A stretch of DNA of 45,743 bases from JAGKXB01 sp964498835 (GTDB lineage: Bacteria; Pseudomonadota; Gammaproteobacteria; Burkholderiales; Burkholderiaceae_D): NCBI GenBank assembly GCA_964498835.1, contig CAZCIX010000013.1:1-45743 (forward strand), read 5' to 3'. Numbering within the stretch: position 1 is the stretch's first letter; every line of letters starts with the position of its first letter. Of this stretch, positions 35,165-43,834 are shown piece by piece. A model generated the notes under the pieces. The model was not told the DNA's origin. It did not search any database and worked only from the letters and a program-made list of their open reading frames with translations. Made by a program: the position numbers and the translations under genes.

Positions 35165-35494
35165 ATGAAAAAATTCTTTGCACTTCTCGTGCTGGCTGGT
35201 TTTGCCAATGTTGCTCATATTGCGCATGCAGCGGATGTTGTTGGTGATGCCAAGGCTGCCACAAACAAAGTTGCCATGTGTATCGGTTGCCATGGTATTC
35301 CAGGATATAAAGCGACTTTTCCTGAACTTTATCAAGTTCCCATGCTAGGCGGACAATCAGCAAAGTATCTTGAAAATGCTCTCAAAGCTTATCAAAAAGG
35401 TGAGCGTAAGCATCTTTCTATGCGTGGTATTGCAGCGAGTTTGTCTGATCAGGACATAGCAGATCTTGCTGCTTATTATTCGCAGCAAAAATAA
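35165..35494 (+). CDS. Class I c-type cytochrome (first of pair)
   Basis: A 109-residue periplasmic cytochrome. The signal peptide is MKKFFALLVLAGFANVAHIA ending AHA. The haem motif is CIGCH, followed by GQSAKYLENALKAYQKGER and a C-terminal helix DIADLAAYYSQQK. The likely sixth ligand is the Met in HLSMRG. It resembles the cytochrome c553/c4 half-domain family and probably carries electrons in the periplasm. The ATG at 35165 fits the signal peptide; the open frame further upstream overlaps the promoter. Confidence 0.9.
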   Translation: MKKFFALLVLAGFANVAHIAHAADVVGDAKAATNKVAMCIGCHGIPGYKATFPELYQVPMLGGQSAKYLENALKAYQKGERKHLSMRGIAASLSDQDIADLAAYYSQQK

Positions 35495-35516
35495 GGGAAT
35501 AGAGGAATTATTGATT

Positions 35517-35876
35517 ATGAAGATGAATAAAAATTTTATTCTGGCAGGATTGTTGTTGTCCGGTATGTTTGCGCTACAGGCTCACGCTGCCGCTGATATT
35601 GCTGCTGGAAAATTGGCTGTTGAGAAAAATAACTGTGCTTCTTGCCATGGCGCAAATTTTAATGATCCAGTTGACCCTAGCTATCCCAAATTAGCCGGCC
35701 AGCATCGTGATTATTTGGAGCATGCTTTGATTGCTTATCAACGTGGTGGTGATGCTGCCAATGGTCGTTCGAATGCCATCATGGGTGGTCAGGTTAAGGC
35801 TTTATCACGTCAGGATATCCGTAATATTGCTGCTTATTTGCATAGTTTGCCTTCCTCTTTGGTGTTGCGTAAATAA
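35517..35876 (+). CDS. Class I c-type cytochrome (second of pair)
   Basis: A 119-residue periplasmic cytochrome with signal peptide (NFILAGLLLSGMFALQAHA), haem motif CASCH, GQHRDYLEHALIAYQRGG and a Met in IMGGQ as likely axial ligand. It lies 22 bases after the first cytochrome, and the two probably form one transcript and arose by duplication. GAGGAA precedes the ATG. Confidence 0.9.
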   Translation: MKMNKNFILAGLLLSGMFALQAHAAADIAAGKLAVEKNNCASCHGANFNDPVDPSYPKLAGQHRDYLEHALIAYQRGGDAANGRSNAIMGGQVKALSRQDIRNIAAYLHSLPSSLVLRK

Positions 35877-35895
35877 GTACGTAATAAGCAAACAA

Positions 35896-35926
35896 TAAAA
35901 AACCAGGGGCAACCTGGTTTTTTTTC
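35896..35926. terminator. Rho-independent terminator after the cytochrome pair
   Basis: AACCAGG (35901-35907) pairs with CCTGGTT (35913-35919) around GGCAA, with a T-run after and an A-run before. It can serve both the cytochromes and the leftward DUF1841-nth-rsxB genes. Confidence 0.85.
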
Positions 35927-35947
35927 GTCTATAGAAATTAATTCATA

Positions 35948-36370
35948 TCAACGCTGTTTAATGCACTCAATATACGCGGCGCCATCTGGTGGCAAACCCG
36001 TACGTTGTGCCGTCCACATCATTTGCCCCAAACATTCCATGATGTGATGATGTGCTTCATGTTCTGAATCGAGACGCTGTGATAATTTGATGAATGCAGT
36101 CCGTATGCCTGGTGGTTGATCGATAGAAATTTGTTCTGCGATCGACAAATGCATAGCCAAATGTAAAAACGGGTTGCTGATGCCATTTTCAACCGAATAA
36201 TCAGCATGGATGGCTGATTCCATATCTTCCAATGTGCTCGTATATTCTGGATGTTGTTTGATCCAATCGGATGCGATGATTTCGATGGGAGTCAGGATTT
36301 CATGTGCGCAATATTTGCGATACGTTTCGCAAAAAAAACGACGCACGTCTTGTTGTGAAGGGTTAAACAT
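35948..36370 (-). CDS. DUF1841 family protein
   Basis: A 140-residue protein of a family confined mainly to beta- and gammaproteobacteria. The start (MFNPSQQDVRRFFCETYRK) and the His-rich region (NPFLHLAMHLSI, HEAHHHIMECLGQ) are typical. The function is unknown; the conserved histidines suggest metal binding, which is a guess. It starts three bases after the nth stop, so it is in the nth-rsxB operon. Confidence 0.85.
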   Translation of the reverse strand: MFNPSQQDVRRFFCETYRKYCAHEILTPIEIIASDWIKQHPEYTSTLEDMESAIHADYSVENGISNPFLHLAMHLSIAEQISIDQPPGIRTAFIKLSQRLDSEHEAHHHIMECLGQMMWTAQRTGLPPDGAAYIECIKQR

Positions 36371-36373
36371 GGC

Positions 36374-37030
36374 TTATTTGGGGGTGGATATAGGGGGTGT
36401 AGGTGTTTTAGATTTGTATTCGCATAAATCCATCACCATGCAATTCCAGCATTGTGGGTTACGCGCAGTGCAGGTGTAACGTCCATGCAGAATCAGCCAA
36501 TGGTGTGCATCAAGCTGAAATTCTTTAGGAATCACCCTCATCAATTTTTGTTCAACGATATCAACATTTTTACCCGGTGCGATGTTGGTGCGATTGGAGA
36601 CGCGGAAGATATGTGTATCGACGGCGATGGTAGGTTGGCCGAAAGCGGTATTTAAAACAACATTCGCTGTTTTACGGCCTACTCCGGGCAATTCCTGTAA
36701 TTGTTCGCGGGTGCGTGGGACTTCACCTTGATATTTATCTAGAAGAATTTGGCAGGTTGCGATGGCGTTTTTGGCTTTATTGCGGAATAAGCCTATCGTT
36801 TGAATATACGGCGTCAATCCTTCCACGCCCAAGGCCAGTATGCTGTCTGGTGTATTGGCAACGGGGAATAATTTGCGCGTCGCTTTGTTCACCGACACAT
36901 CGGTTGCTTGGGCTGACAGCATGACAGCAATCAATAATTCAAATGGCGTGTTGTATTCGAGTTCAGTGGTGGGATGTGGATTGGCGACTTGGAAGCGCTG
37001 GAACATCTCACGACGTTTGTTGTTATTCAT
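36374..37030 (-). CDS. nth: Endonuclease III
   Basis: A 218-residue DNA glycosylase/AP lyase for oxidised pyrimidines. The helix-hairpin-helix LPGVGRKTANVVLN carries the catalytic Lys, and AVDTHIFRVSNR the catalytic Asp. The C-terminal [4Fe-4S] cluster cysteines are spaced C-x6-C-x2-C-x5-C (CTARNPQCWNCMVMDLC). It overlaps rsxB by four bases. Confidence 0.97.
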   Translation of the reverse strand: MNNNKRREMFQRFQVANPHPTTELEYNTPFELLIAVMLSAQATDVSVNKATRKLFPVANTPDSILALGVEGLTPYIQTIGLFRNKAKNAIATCQILLDKYQGEVPRTREQLQELPGVGRKTANVVLNTAFGQPTIAVDTHIFRVSNRTNIAPGKNVDIVEQKLMRVIPKEFQLDAHHWLILHGRYTCTARNPQCWNCMVMDLCEYKSKTPTPPISTPK

Positions 37031-37710
37031 GGATTTTTGTCTTTTTGTAATGCTTCTTTTTTTAATCGCGCACGTTCCAAGGCGGCTTGAATGATGGTTT
37101 TTTTGCGTTCTTGCTCACTTTTTTCTTCTGGCGTGATGCTAGTTTCTGCTTCGACGGTTTTGAGCTTATCTAATGCTTTGGCCGCCAAGCGTGCATCATT
37201 TGCCTGTTTTTCGTATTCCAAGCGCGCGTTGCGGCGCGTGTAGCGGGTACGTGCTTGCTCTGCTTGTTGCTCAGACCATGCTGCCCATCCGGTTTTGCCA
37301 TCACTGACAGGAATCATCGTGATGCAATCGACCGGGCATGGGGCGACGCATAAATCACAGCCTGTGCAGAGGTCTGACAAGACCGTGTGCATTTGTTTGG
37401 CACTGCCGATAATGGCGTCAACTGGACAAGCCTGTATGCACAATGTGCAACCGATGCAGAGTGTTTCGTCTATGACTGCGATTGGGCGTTCGCGTTCAAC
37501 ACCATTGGATGGGTTGAGTGGAATGACTTTTTTACCCAATAAATGTGCTAGTCGCGCTACTCCTTCTTCGCCACCGGGTGGACATTGATTGTAGTTGGCC
37601 TCTCCATCAGCGATGGCGTGTGCATAATCCCGGCAGCAGGGATAAGAGCATTTGGTGCACTGTGTCTGCGGTAGCAGGTCTTGGATTTGATCAGCGAGAG
37701 ATTTTGACAA
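37027..37710 (-). CDS. rsxB: RsxB/RnfB-type ferredoxin subunit
   Basis: A 227-residue iron-sulfur protein. It has an N-terminal four-cysteine motif (CTKCSYPCCRDY with a later QCPPGG) and two tandem [4Fe-4S] ferredoxin motifs (CIGCTLCIQACPVD; CTGCDLCVAPCPVD). The C-terminal third is charged and helical. There is no N-terminal membrane anchor and no other rsx/rnf gene nearby, as is usual for the stand-alone betaproteobacterial form next to nth. It may serve as an electron donor rather than as part of a full complex. Confidence 0.9.
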   Translation of the reverse strand: MSKSLADQIQDLLPQTQCTKCSYPCCRDYAHAIADGEANYNQCPPGGEEGVARLAHLLGKKVIPLNPSNGVERERPIAVIDETLCIGCTLCIQACPVDAIIGSAKQMHTVLSDLCTGCDLCVAPCPVDCITMIPVSDGKTGWAAWSEQQAEQARTRYTRRNARLEYEKQANDARLAAKALDKLKTVEAETSITPEEKSEQERKKTIIQAALERARLKKEALQKDKNP

Positions 37711-37718
37711 GATAGAAT

Positions 37719-38936
37719 TTAAGAATAAGTTTTGATAAAGTTTTCAACACGTGGATAAATGACTTCACGCCATTTTCTTCCAGAAAAAATACCGTAGTGA
37801 CCGCATTGCGGTGCCATGAAATGTTGCTTCATGGAAGACGGAATATTTTTACATAACTCGTGTGCGGCCTGTGTTTGTCCGGGGCCGGAAATGTCGTCCA
37901 ATTCGCCTTCAATCGTGAATAAAGCAACATTCTTGATATCCTGTGGACGTACTAATTGTCCATCTACTTTCCATGTGCCGTGTGGTAGACGAAATTCCTG
38001 GAAAACGATTTTAATTGTCTCCAAATAGTACTCAGCTGGCATATCGAGGACAGCATTGTATTCATCATAAAATTGACGATGCTCTTCAGCTGATTTTTCA
38101 TCGCCTTCGATCAGATGCATAAAAAAATCTTGATGACTTTGTGCATGACGCCCGGGATTCATAGCAATAAATCCCGCATGCTGTAAAAAGCCGGGATAAA
38201 CCTGGCGCCCGAAACCTGGAAAATTAGCTGGAACGCCGTAAATGACGTTATTTTCAAACCACGACAGTTTTTTTTCTGTCGCCAAATTATTCACTTCAGT
38301 CGGAGATTGTCGTGGATCAATAGGCCCACCCATCATAGTCATTGTTTTCGGTAGCATAGGATCTTTTGCTGTTGCCATTAGCGAAACAGCGGCAAGCACA
38401 GGAACAGTGGGCTGGCAAACTGAAATGACGTGCAAATCAGGGCCAAGCAATCGAATGAATTCCTGCACGTAGGCAATATAGTCGTGCAAATGAAATGGCC
38501 CAACTGAAGCGGGAATCATCCGCGCATCAATCCAGTCAGTGATATATACATCATGCTTTGGTAGCAAAGTACGTACGGTATCGCGCAGAAGGGTCGAGTG
38601 ATGGCCAGACAAAGGCGCTACTAATAAGACTTTTGCTTGTGGCGATCTGTGAATTTTCTGGAAATGAATCAGATTGCAAAACGGTTTTGCTAAAACATTG
38701 ACTTCATGAGTAGCGGTAGTTTTGCCATTAACTAATGTAGATTGAATGTTGAATGCAGGTTTTTCATAATCCTTGCCCAACCGATACATTAGCTCGTAAG
38801 CGGCAGCGATGCGTTGTGCAAACGGAGCATGTGCAAATGGTGAAACTGGATTGGTGAATAATTTAGCGGCTGTCTCAGCCCATTGTGTGAAAGGAGCTAA
38901 GAGGGCTCGCTGCATTTCATGAAGTTGGTAAAGCAT
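37719..38936 (-). CDS. phaZ: Intracellular poly(3-hydroxybutyrate) depolymerase
   Basis: A 405-residue alpha/beta-hydrolase of the PhaZ type. The nucleophile region is HVISVCQPTVPVLA, with Cys in place of the usual Ser, as in Ralstonia PhaZ1. GELDDISGPGQT and the His in APQCGHYGIFSGRKW complete the active site. It mobilises stored PHB, so the organism probably makes PHB granules. AAGGA lies five bases before the chosen ATG at 38936, and an adjacent ATG is at 38939. Confidence 0.92.
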   Translation of the reverse strand: MLYQLHEMQRALLAPFTQWAETAAKLFTNPVSPFAHAPFAQRIAAAYELMYRLGKDYEKPAFNIQSTLVNGKTTATHEVNVLAKPFCNLIHFQKIHRSPQAKVLLVAPLSGHHSTLLRDTVRTLLPKHDVYITDWIDARMIPASVGPFHLHDYIAYVQEFIRLLGPDLHVISVCQPTVPVLAAVSLMATAKDPMLPKTMTMMGGPIDPRQSPTEVNNLATEKKLSWFENNVIYGVPANFPGFGRQVYPGFLQHAGFIAMNPGRHAQSHQDFFMHLIEGDEKSAEEHRQFYDEYNAVLDMPAEYYLETIKIVFQEFRLPHGTWKVDGQLVRPQDIKNVALFTIEGELDDISGPGQTQAAHELCKNIPSSMKQHFMAPQCGHYGIFSGRKWREVIYPRVENFIKTYS

Positions 38937-39113
38937 CATATTCCTTTTGTAAGCAATGCGTACTAAGCGCATTCTGCGTATTCACACGACTTCGTAAAAA
39001 CCAGCGTTGATGCAGTGCATCATAAGCCTATTTCTAGAATCTTGTAGTGTGTAGCAGTGTTGAATAAAGTGAATATGATGATTGTAGATTGATAGGTTTG
39101 TTGCTTTAACCTA

Positions 39114-39198
39114 TGGTGCCCACGGAGGGACTCGAACCCCCACACCTTGCGGCACATGGACCTGAACCATGCGCGTCTACCAATTCCGCCACGTGGGC
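39114..39198 (-). tRNA. tRNA-Leu (anticodon CAG)
   Basis: The 85-base minus-strand sequence starts GCCCACGTGGCGGAATTGG. It has the anticodon loop TTCAGGT between CATGG and CCATG, a long variable arm (TGCCGCAAGGTG), a GGTTCGAGTCC T-arm, and an encoded CCA. Acceptor arms GCCCACG and CGTGGGC pair. Confidence 0.97.
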
Positions 39199-39310
39199 AA
39201 TTGCCAAGATTTCTATGCAATTTGCAGCCGGCGATTATAGTGGAAAACCTTTTTATCTCAAAATTTTTTATATTGAAAAATGCATCATGGTCAAGTGACA
39301 GTACTTGCCC

Positions 39311-39344
39311 CCCAAAAAAAACCGAAGCTTTTAACTTCGGTTTT
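39311..39344 (-). terminator. Terminator of the tol-pal-cpoB operon
   Basis: AAAACCGAAG (39318-39327) pairs with CTTCGGTTTT (39335-39344). On the minus strand the stem runs into further Ts. It lies about 80 bases past the cpoB stop. Confidence 0.82.
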
Positions 39345-39421
39345 GAATCCACATTCTGGCAGGAAGTGGAGGGGGGAACACATGAAATATTTCCATAAGA
39401 CAACAAGGTCATTGTAGGAAA

Positions 39422-40219
39422 TTATTTTAAATTTGCCAAGCGCTGCTTTGCGATTTGTGCGGCGTTGCTCCCCGGGTATTGTGCGACTAATGTTTCTAGA
39501 GATTTTTTGGCTGAATTTTTATCTTTCAGTTCGGTATAACAACTTGCAACATTTAATAAAGCATCGGCAGCTTTTGGATTGTTTGAGTAATTCTTTACGA
39601 CTAATAATTGCGCCGCAATTGCGTTTTTATATTCGCGTTGCGCATAGTAAGCATTACCTAACCAGTACTGTGCAGAAGCTGCATTATTAGATTGTGGGTA
39701 ACGTTGTACAAAATCAAGGAATGCAGTGCTTGCATTTTTGTAATCCGCATTTTTGAAAAGCGTTAAGGCATCGTCGTAGAACTTTTGTTCTTCTTCTTGT
39801 TTTTGTTGGGCTAACTCTTTGTTTGCTTCTTTTTCATCAGCTGCAGCTTTTGCTGTTGTTTCGAGTTTACGCAGCCTATTATCAAGATCAATATAAAAAT
39901 CTTTTTGACGCCGCTGTGTATTACTTAATTCATTGGTCAGCACCTCAATGTCACCACGTAACTTGGTGATGTCTTGTTGTAATTGTTCATTTTGATTGAG
40001 TAGATCAAGCGTGCCACTTTTATCGGCTTTTTTATCTATCCGTGTGCTCATTTCAAGTTGCATGGCTTCAACTTTGCTACGCAGTTCAATGATTGCCTTA
40101 CGTGCTTCATCATCATCAAACAAACCGGCATTTGCATGTAGCGGTGTATAAAAAAATATGGCCAGGCAAGTGGCGATAATAGAGAATTTGAATGTGGATT
40201 GTAGAGAGCAAATCATCAT
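39422..40219 (-). CDS. cpoB: Cell division coordinator CpoB (YbgF), Tol-Pal system
   Basis: A 265-residue periplasmic protein. A signal peptide ends at about PLHANA. A trimerising coiled-coil spans about 35-125 (ELRSKVEAMQLEM onwards). Three C-terminal TPRs follow (FYDDALTLFKNADYKNAS; ASAQYWLGNAYYAQREYKNA; ASCYTELKDKNSAKKSLETL). CpoB links Tol activity to peptidoglycan synthesis at the septum. Two adjacent ATGs occur, and 40216 is better spaced from AGGA. It is last in the operon. Confidence 0.93.
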   Translation of the reverse strand: MMICSLQSTFKFSIIATCLAIFFYTPLHANAGLFDDDEARKAIIELRSKVEAMQLEMSTRIDKKADKSGTLDLLNQNEQLQQDITKLRGDIEVLTNELSNTQRRQKDFYIDLDNRLRKLETTAKAAADEKEANKELAQQKQEEEQKFYDDALTLFKNADYKNASTAFLDFVQRYPQSNNAASAQYWLGNAYYAQREYKNAIAAQLLVVKNYSNNPKAADALLNVASCYTELKDKNSAKKSLETLVAQYPGSNAAQIAKQRLANLK

Positions 40220-40301
40220 TGCATCCTTAATCTAAGGATTATTTAGGTGGTTTTTGTGGTGCGTATTGAAATTCGAGTAAATCAGACTAGCGCAAACCGC
40301 G

Positions 40302-40348
40302 CAGAGTTGCTTTTACGATGCAAATTAATTAATGTAAAAACAACTCTG
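40302..40348. repeat. Long stem-loop between pal and cpoB
   Basis: CAGAGTTGCTTTTAC (40302-40316) and GTAAAAACAACTCTG (40334-40348) are inverted with one mismatch around 17 AT-rich bases. The minus strand has no T-run after it, so it is not an obvious terminator for pal. It may stabilise the pal mRNA or reduce read-through into cpoB. Confidence 0.6.
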
Positions 40349-40371
40349 ATTTTTGCGTTTTAGAGATAAAT

Positions 40372-40914
40372 TTATTGATAAACAATATCTGCACGGCGGT
40401 TTTCTGCCCAAGCAGCTTCATTGCTACCTGTTGCTTTGGGTTTTTCTTTGCCATAAGAAACGGCTTCGATTTGTGCGTCAGATACGCTTAATGTTGTTAA
40501 AGATTTGCGTACGGCTTCTGCACGTTTTTGTCCTAATGCTAGGTTGTATTCACGGCCACCACGTTCATCCGTATTGCCTTGAATTAGCACTTTGCGGTTT
40601 GTATTTTTACTGAGATACGCAGCGTGTGCTTCAACGACGGGTTTAAATTCATTTTTGACGATGTAGCTGTCATAGTCGAAATAAACACTACGTTTTGCAA
40701 GGATGCCTTTTGGATCGTCCAGCGGATCAATCGGAGAGCTTGCAACATCGACCGTGCTGACGGTACGTGTATCGGATGCTGCAGGAGCTGGGGTGCTGAT
40801 TGGCGCAGCGGCACGTTCTTCTACTTTGACTTCATCATTTTTCATTGGCGTGCTGCATGCCATGAGTAAAGTAGCACTGGATATAGCAATTGCTAACATT
40901 TTGATTTTTTGCAT
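40372..40914 (-). CDS. pal: Peptidoglycan-associated lipoprotein Pal
   Basis: A 180-residue outer-membrane lipoprotein. The lipobox is LLMAC with Cys20. A short linker leads to an OmpA-like domain (SVYFDYDSYIVKNEFKPVVE, GNTDERGGREYNLALGQKRA) that binds peptidoglycan and contacts TolB. The ATG at 40914 has AGGAGAG at good spacing. The longer open frame upstream does not fit the lipoprotein signal. Confidence 0.97.
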   Translation of the reverse strand: MQKIKMLAIAISSATLLMACSTPMKNDEVKVEERAAAPISTPAPAASDTRTVSTVDVASSPIDPLDDPKGILAKRSVYFDYDSYIVKNEFKPVVEAHAAYLSKNTNRKVLIQGNTDERGGREYNLALGQKRAEAVRKSLTTLSVSDAQIEAVSYGKEKPKATGSNEAAWAENRRADIVYQ

Positions 40915-40952
40915 TGACTTCTCTCCTTGTGTGAAATTAACTACTTGGTTTT

Positions 40953-42251
40953 TTATTTCATAAACGGGCCCCAAGTGGGTTCCCGAATATCACTTACTTT
41001 TGTCGTTAAATATTGCTTCATGCGCCCGTCAATCGATGTGATCGCAAGCGAGTCGCGACGTCCAGATTCTGTAGCGTACATGATGTATTTACCGTTTGGG
41101 GAAAAACTCGGTGACTCATCTTTATTGGTATTTGATAAAGCTTGTTCCTGTGCATTAGATAAATTCATCAAAAATAATTGAAAACGACCTTCTCGGCGTG
41201 AAATATAAGCCAGTGATTTTCCATCAGGTGAAATGCGTGGGCTGATATTGTAATTACTGTTGAAGGTAATGCGTTGGACTTCTTTGCCGCTCAAGTTCAT
41301 TTTGTAAATTTGTGGTCCACCGCTGCGGTCACTGGTGAAATAAATACTTTGTCCATCGGATGAAAATTGTGGTTCAGTATTAATATCTTTGTTGTTGCTT
41401 AAACGTTGTAAACCACTGCCATCGGCATTAACAAGATAGATCTGAGTTGATCCATCACGTGACAGTGCCAGAGCTAGCTTCTTTCCATCTGGTGACCATG
41501 CGGGTGCGGAGTTATTACCTTTGTAGTTGGCAATTACAGTGCGTTTTTGCGTAGGTAAGTGTTGTACATACACGACTGGTTTTTTGGCCTCGAATGAAAC
41601 GTAAGCCACTTTTGTTCCGTCTGGTGACCAAGATGGCGAAATAATTGGGTCATTTGAGCGCAGTGCAATCTGCACCCCATCACCATCGGCATCCGCAATT
41701 TCCAATCGGTACTCATACGCAGTTTTGTTGACATAAGCGATACGAGTGGAGAATATACCGCGTACACCTGTCAATTTTTCGTGAATGTCATCGGCAATTT
41801 GATGTGCGGATGTGCGAAGTGAGCGTGTTTGCACGGCCTGTGACAGGCTGGATATTTGAGTCATTTTTAGCGTATCCAATAATTTATAGCGCACATCAAA
41901 GCGGCCATCTGCTAGCTTTTGTACGCTGCCAACTACTAATGCGTCCGCGCCGCGCGATTTCCATTCAACATAGTTAACAGTGCTTGTTTCCGAGATTGTG
42001 ATACCTGTATCGATGACTTTAAACAGACCGCTGCGGGTTAGATCAGCTTTGATGATGGCGCTGATTTTTTGTGGGGCAATGGTTTCGTCGGCGAAGCTTG
42101 CAATTGCAACGGGGATTTGATTCGCACCAACGCCGGAAATATCGACGTTCAATTGTGCGTAAGTATTTGTTGTGACGGAAGCAATTGTCAATAATAAGGT
42201 TGCCGCAATGATATGTATGGCAGTGTATGTACGTAAGAAGTGAGTTTTCAT
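40953..42251 (-). CDS. tolB: Tol-Pal system protein TolB
   Basis: A 432-residue periplasmic protein. A signal peptide ends near NTYAQ. The N-terminal domain is followed by a six-bladed beta-propeller with repeated WSPDG, SSDGQ and ISPDG motifs. It couples TolA to Pal during outer-membrane constriction. Its start lies beside an assembly gap. After merging the duplicated flank, its ATG is six bases after the tolA stop. Confidence 0.97.
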   Translation of the reverse strand: MKTHFLRTYTAIHIIAATLLLTIASVTTNTYAQLNVDISGVGANQIPVAIASFADETIAPQKISAIIKADLTRSGLFKVIDTGITISETSTVNYVEWKSRGADALVVGSVQKLADGRFDVRYKLLDTLKMTQISSLSQAVQTRSLRTSAHQIADDIHEKLTGVRGIFSTRIAYVNKTAYEYRLEIADADGDGVQIALRSNDPIISPSWSPDGTKVAYVSFEAKKPVVYVQHLPTQKRTVIANYKGNNSAPAWSPDGKKLALALSRDGSTQIYLVNADGSGLQRLSNNKDINTEPQFSSDGQSIYFTSDRSGGPQIYKMNLSGKEVQRITFNSNYNISPRISPDGKSLAYISRREGRFQLFLMNLSNAQEQALSNTNKDESPSFSPNGKYIMYATESGRRDSLAITSIDGRMKQYLTTKVSDIREPTWGPFMK

Positions 42252-42455
42252 AGGGCGTTAATCTTTCGGTCTATGCGTAATAGTCAGACTGGAAGGAACT
42301 NNNNNNNNNNNNNNNNNNNNNNNNNNNNNNNNNNNNNNNNNNNNNNNNNNNNNNNNNNNNNNNNNNNNNNNNNNNNNNNNNNNNNNNNNNNNNNNNNNNN
42401 TTTCATAGGGCGTTAATCTTTCGGTCTATGCGTAATAGTCAGACTGGAAGGAACT
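42246..42455. other. Assembly gap flanked by an identical 55-base duplicate
   Basis: The Ns occupy 42301-42400. Bases 42246-42300 and 42401-42455 are identical and contain the tolA tail. Collapsing to one copy places tolB six bases after tolA, the normal tight arrangement. It looks like the same artefact as at 23503-23712. Confidence 0.9.
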
Positions 42456-43306
42456 CTGCCAGAGTTATCAGGTGGCAGTGGAACAGATTTTTCAATGGCG
42501 CGCCGCACCGCTTCATCAAATCCTGGAGTGCCAGAGGATTTGAGTTTTTGTGGTAACCCACGTAGTGAGCCGTCTGGGAATAATTCGATTTTATATTCGA
42601 CCGGATTATTACTTGTAATATCAGCGGCTAGATAAAACTGTGTATTAGATTTAATTTTTGCTGCGATCATCTGGATATAACTTGGATCTCCACGCTTATT
42701 ACCAGTTGATTTAGGTGCATCAATACGTCCTGTAGTGCCAGAATTAATGGCATTGGTAATCCGATGCATTTCATCATCACGTGCTTTTTTCGCAGCGAGT
42801 TCTTGTTCAAGTTTTAGGCTGTGTGCTTTTTTTTGTCTTTCTGCTTCGATATTGCGTTTTGCTATTCGTTCTTCTTCTGCTTGCTGGCGTTTTTTTTCAG
42901 CCAATTTTTCAGCGGCTAGTTTTTGTGCTTTTTCTTTTTCAATTTTCTCTGCTTTTTTTGCCTTTTCCTGTGCTATTTGCTGTTTGATCAGGCGGGATTT
43001 TTCCTCAGCTTGACGCTTTTTTATTTGTTCTAATGCAATATGGGGATCAATCGCGGGAGCAATTTTTTCACTGATTGTTTGTTTTGTAGGCGTCAGTGTC
43101 GGTGCTGGTTTTTCAGGCGAGGGTAATGGTTTAGGTGTAGGTGGCATATTCCATATTTCAGCTTCTATGGCGATGGGCTTTTCATTTTGCCAGTTGACGC
43201 CAAGCCAAAGAAACGCAAACAAACCTACATGAACAAGTACTGCCAATCCAATCGCATGCAGGCGCTTGGGGTCTTGGGGAATGTGATACAGACTTGCTGC
43301 AGTCAT
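42413..43306 (-). CDS. tolA: Tol-Pal system protein TolA
   Basis: A 297-residue inner-membrane protein. One transmembrane helix lies at about 18-37 (AIGLAVLVHVGLFAFLWLGV), then a Pro-rich stretch. A long charged Lys/Glu/Ala helix (about 90-185) spans the periplasm. The C-terminal TonB-like domain (IELFPDGSLRGLPQKLKSSG, FDEAVRRAIEKSVPLP) follows. It transmits TolQR energy to TolB and Pal. The stop lies within the 55-base duplicate beside the gap, but the gene itself is complete. Confidence 0.96.
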   Translation of the reverse strand: MTAASLYHIPQDPKRLHAIGLAVLVHVGLFAFLWLGVNWQNEKPIAIEAEIWNMPPTPKPLPSPEKPAPTLTPTKQTISEKIAPAIDPHIALEQIKKRQAEEKSRLIKQQIAQEKAKKAEKIEKEKAQKLAAEKLAEKKRQQAEEERIAKRNIEAERQKKAHSLKLEQELAAKKARDDEMHRITNAINSGTTGRIDAPKSTGNKRGDPSYIQMIAAKIKSNTQFYLAADITSNNPVEYKIELFPDGSLRGLPQKLKSSGTPGFDEAVRRAIEKSVPLPPDNSGRVPSSLTITHRPKD

Positions 43307-43332
43307 AGAATCGTGGAATATCGATTGTTGGA

Positions 43333-43797
43333 TTATTTTGTTGCCAACGCAACACGTTGAATACCCATTTTTTTTGCTTCGGAAATCAATTGAATGACAT
43401 CGTCATATTTGTTTTCTTTATCTGCAGCAATCACCATTGGGTAATCAGGATGATCCTGATGTATCGCACGCAGTTTTGCTAATAAATCCTGTTTGTCGTT
43501 TGCAGTTTCAATACTGTTTTGTGTTTGTTGTTGCTGTTGTTGCTGTTGTTGCGTTTGTTGAACTTTGATTGTTGACTGTGCGTTCAGTTTTAGGCTGATT
43601 TCAATGTATTCGTTGGGTGGTTGGGTAGATTTTCCTGCTGTCGGTAGATCAATCACGCTTGGATTGGTCATGGGAGCTACTACCATAAAAATCACCAACA
43701 ATACCAACATCACATCAATGTAGGGGACGACGTTGATTTCAGATTTGAGTTTTCGGGTGCGCCCACCACGCAAATTACTGGAAAATGAAGAGGCCAT
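43333..43797 (-). CDS. tolR: Tol-Pal system protein TolR with polyglutamine linker
   Basis: A 154-residue ExbD-family protein. The transmembrane helix begins INVVPYIDVMLVLLVIFMVV and holds the essential Asp28. The periplasmic domain contains ADKENKYDDVIQLISEAKKM. An unusual run lies at residues 80-93 (nine consecutive Gln at 83-91) in the first part of that domain. It makes the protein somewhat longer than the usual 140-odd residues. It forms the proton-driven stator with TolQ. Confidence 0.95.
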   Translation of the reverse strand: MASSFSSNLRGGRTRKLKSEINVVPYIDVMLVLLVIFMVVAPMTNPSVIDLPTAGKSTQPPNEYIEISLKLNAQSTIKVQQTQQQQQQQQQTQNSIETANDKQDLLAKLRAIHQDHPDYPMVIAADKENKYDDVIQLISEAKKMGIQRVALATK

Positions 43798-43834
43798 AAA
43801 AAATTTTAAATAACTTTAAAAAATTTAAATAATT

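Noticed and set aside
35044..35208. Longer N-terminus for the protease-domain protein (start at 35208)
   Set aside because: It would cross the cytochrome promoter and signal-peptide region and adds no recognisable sequence. The ATG at 35043 is preferred.
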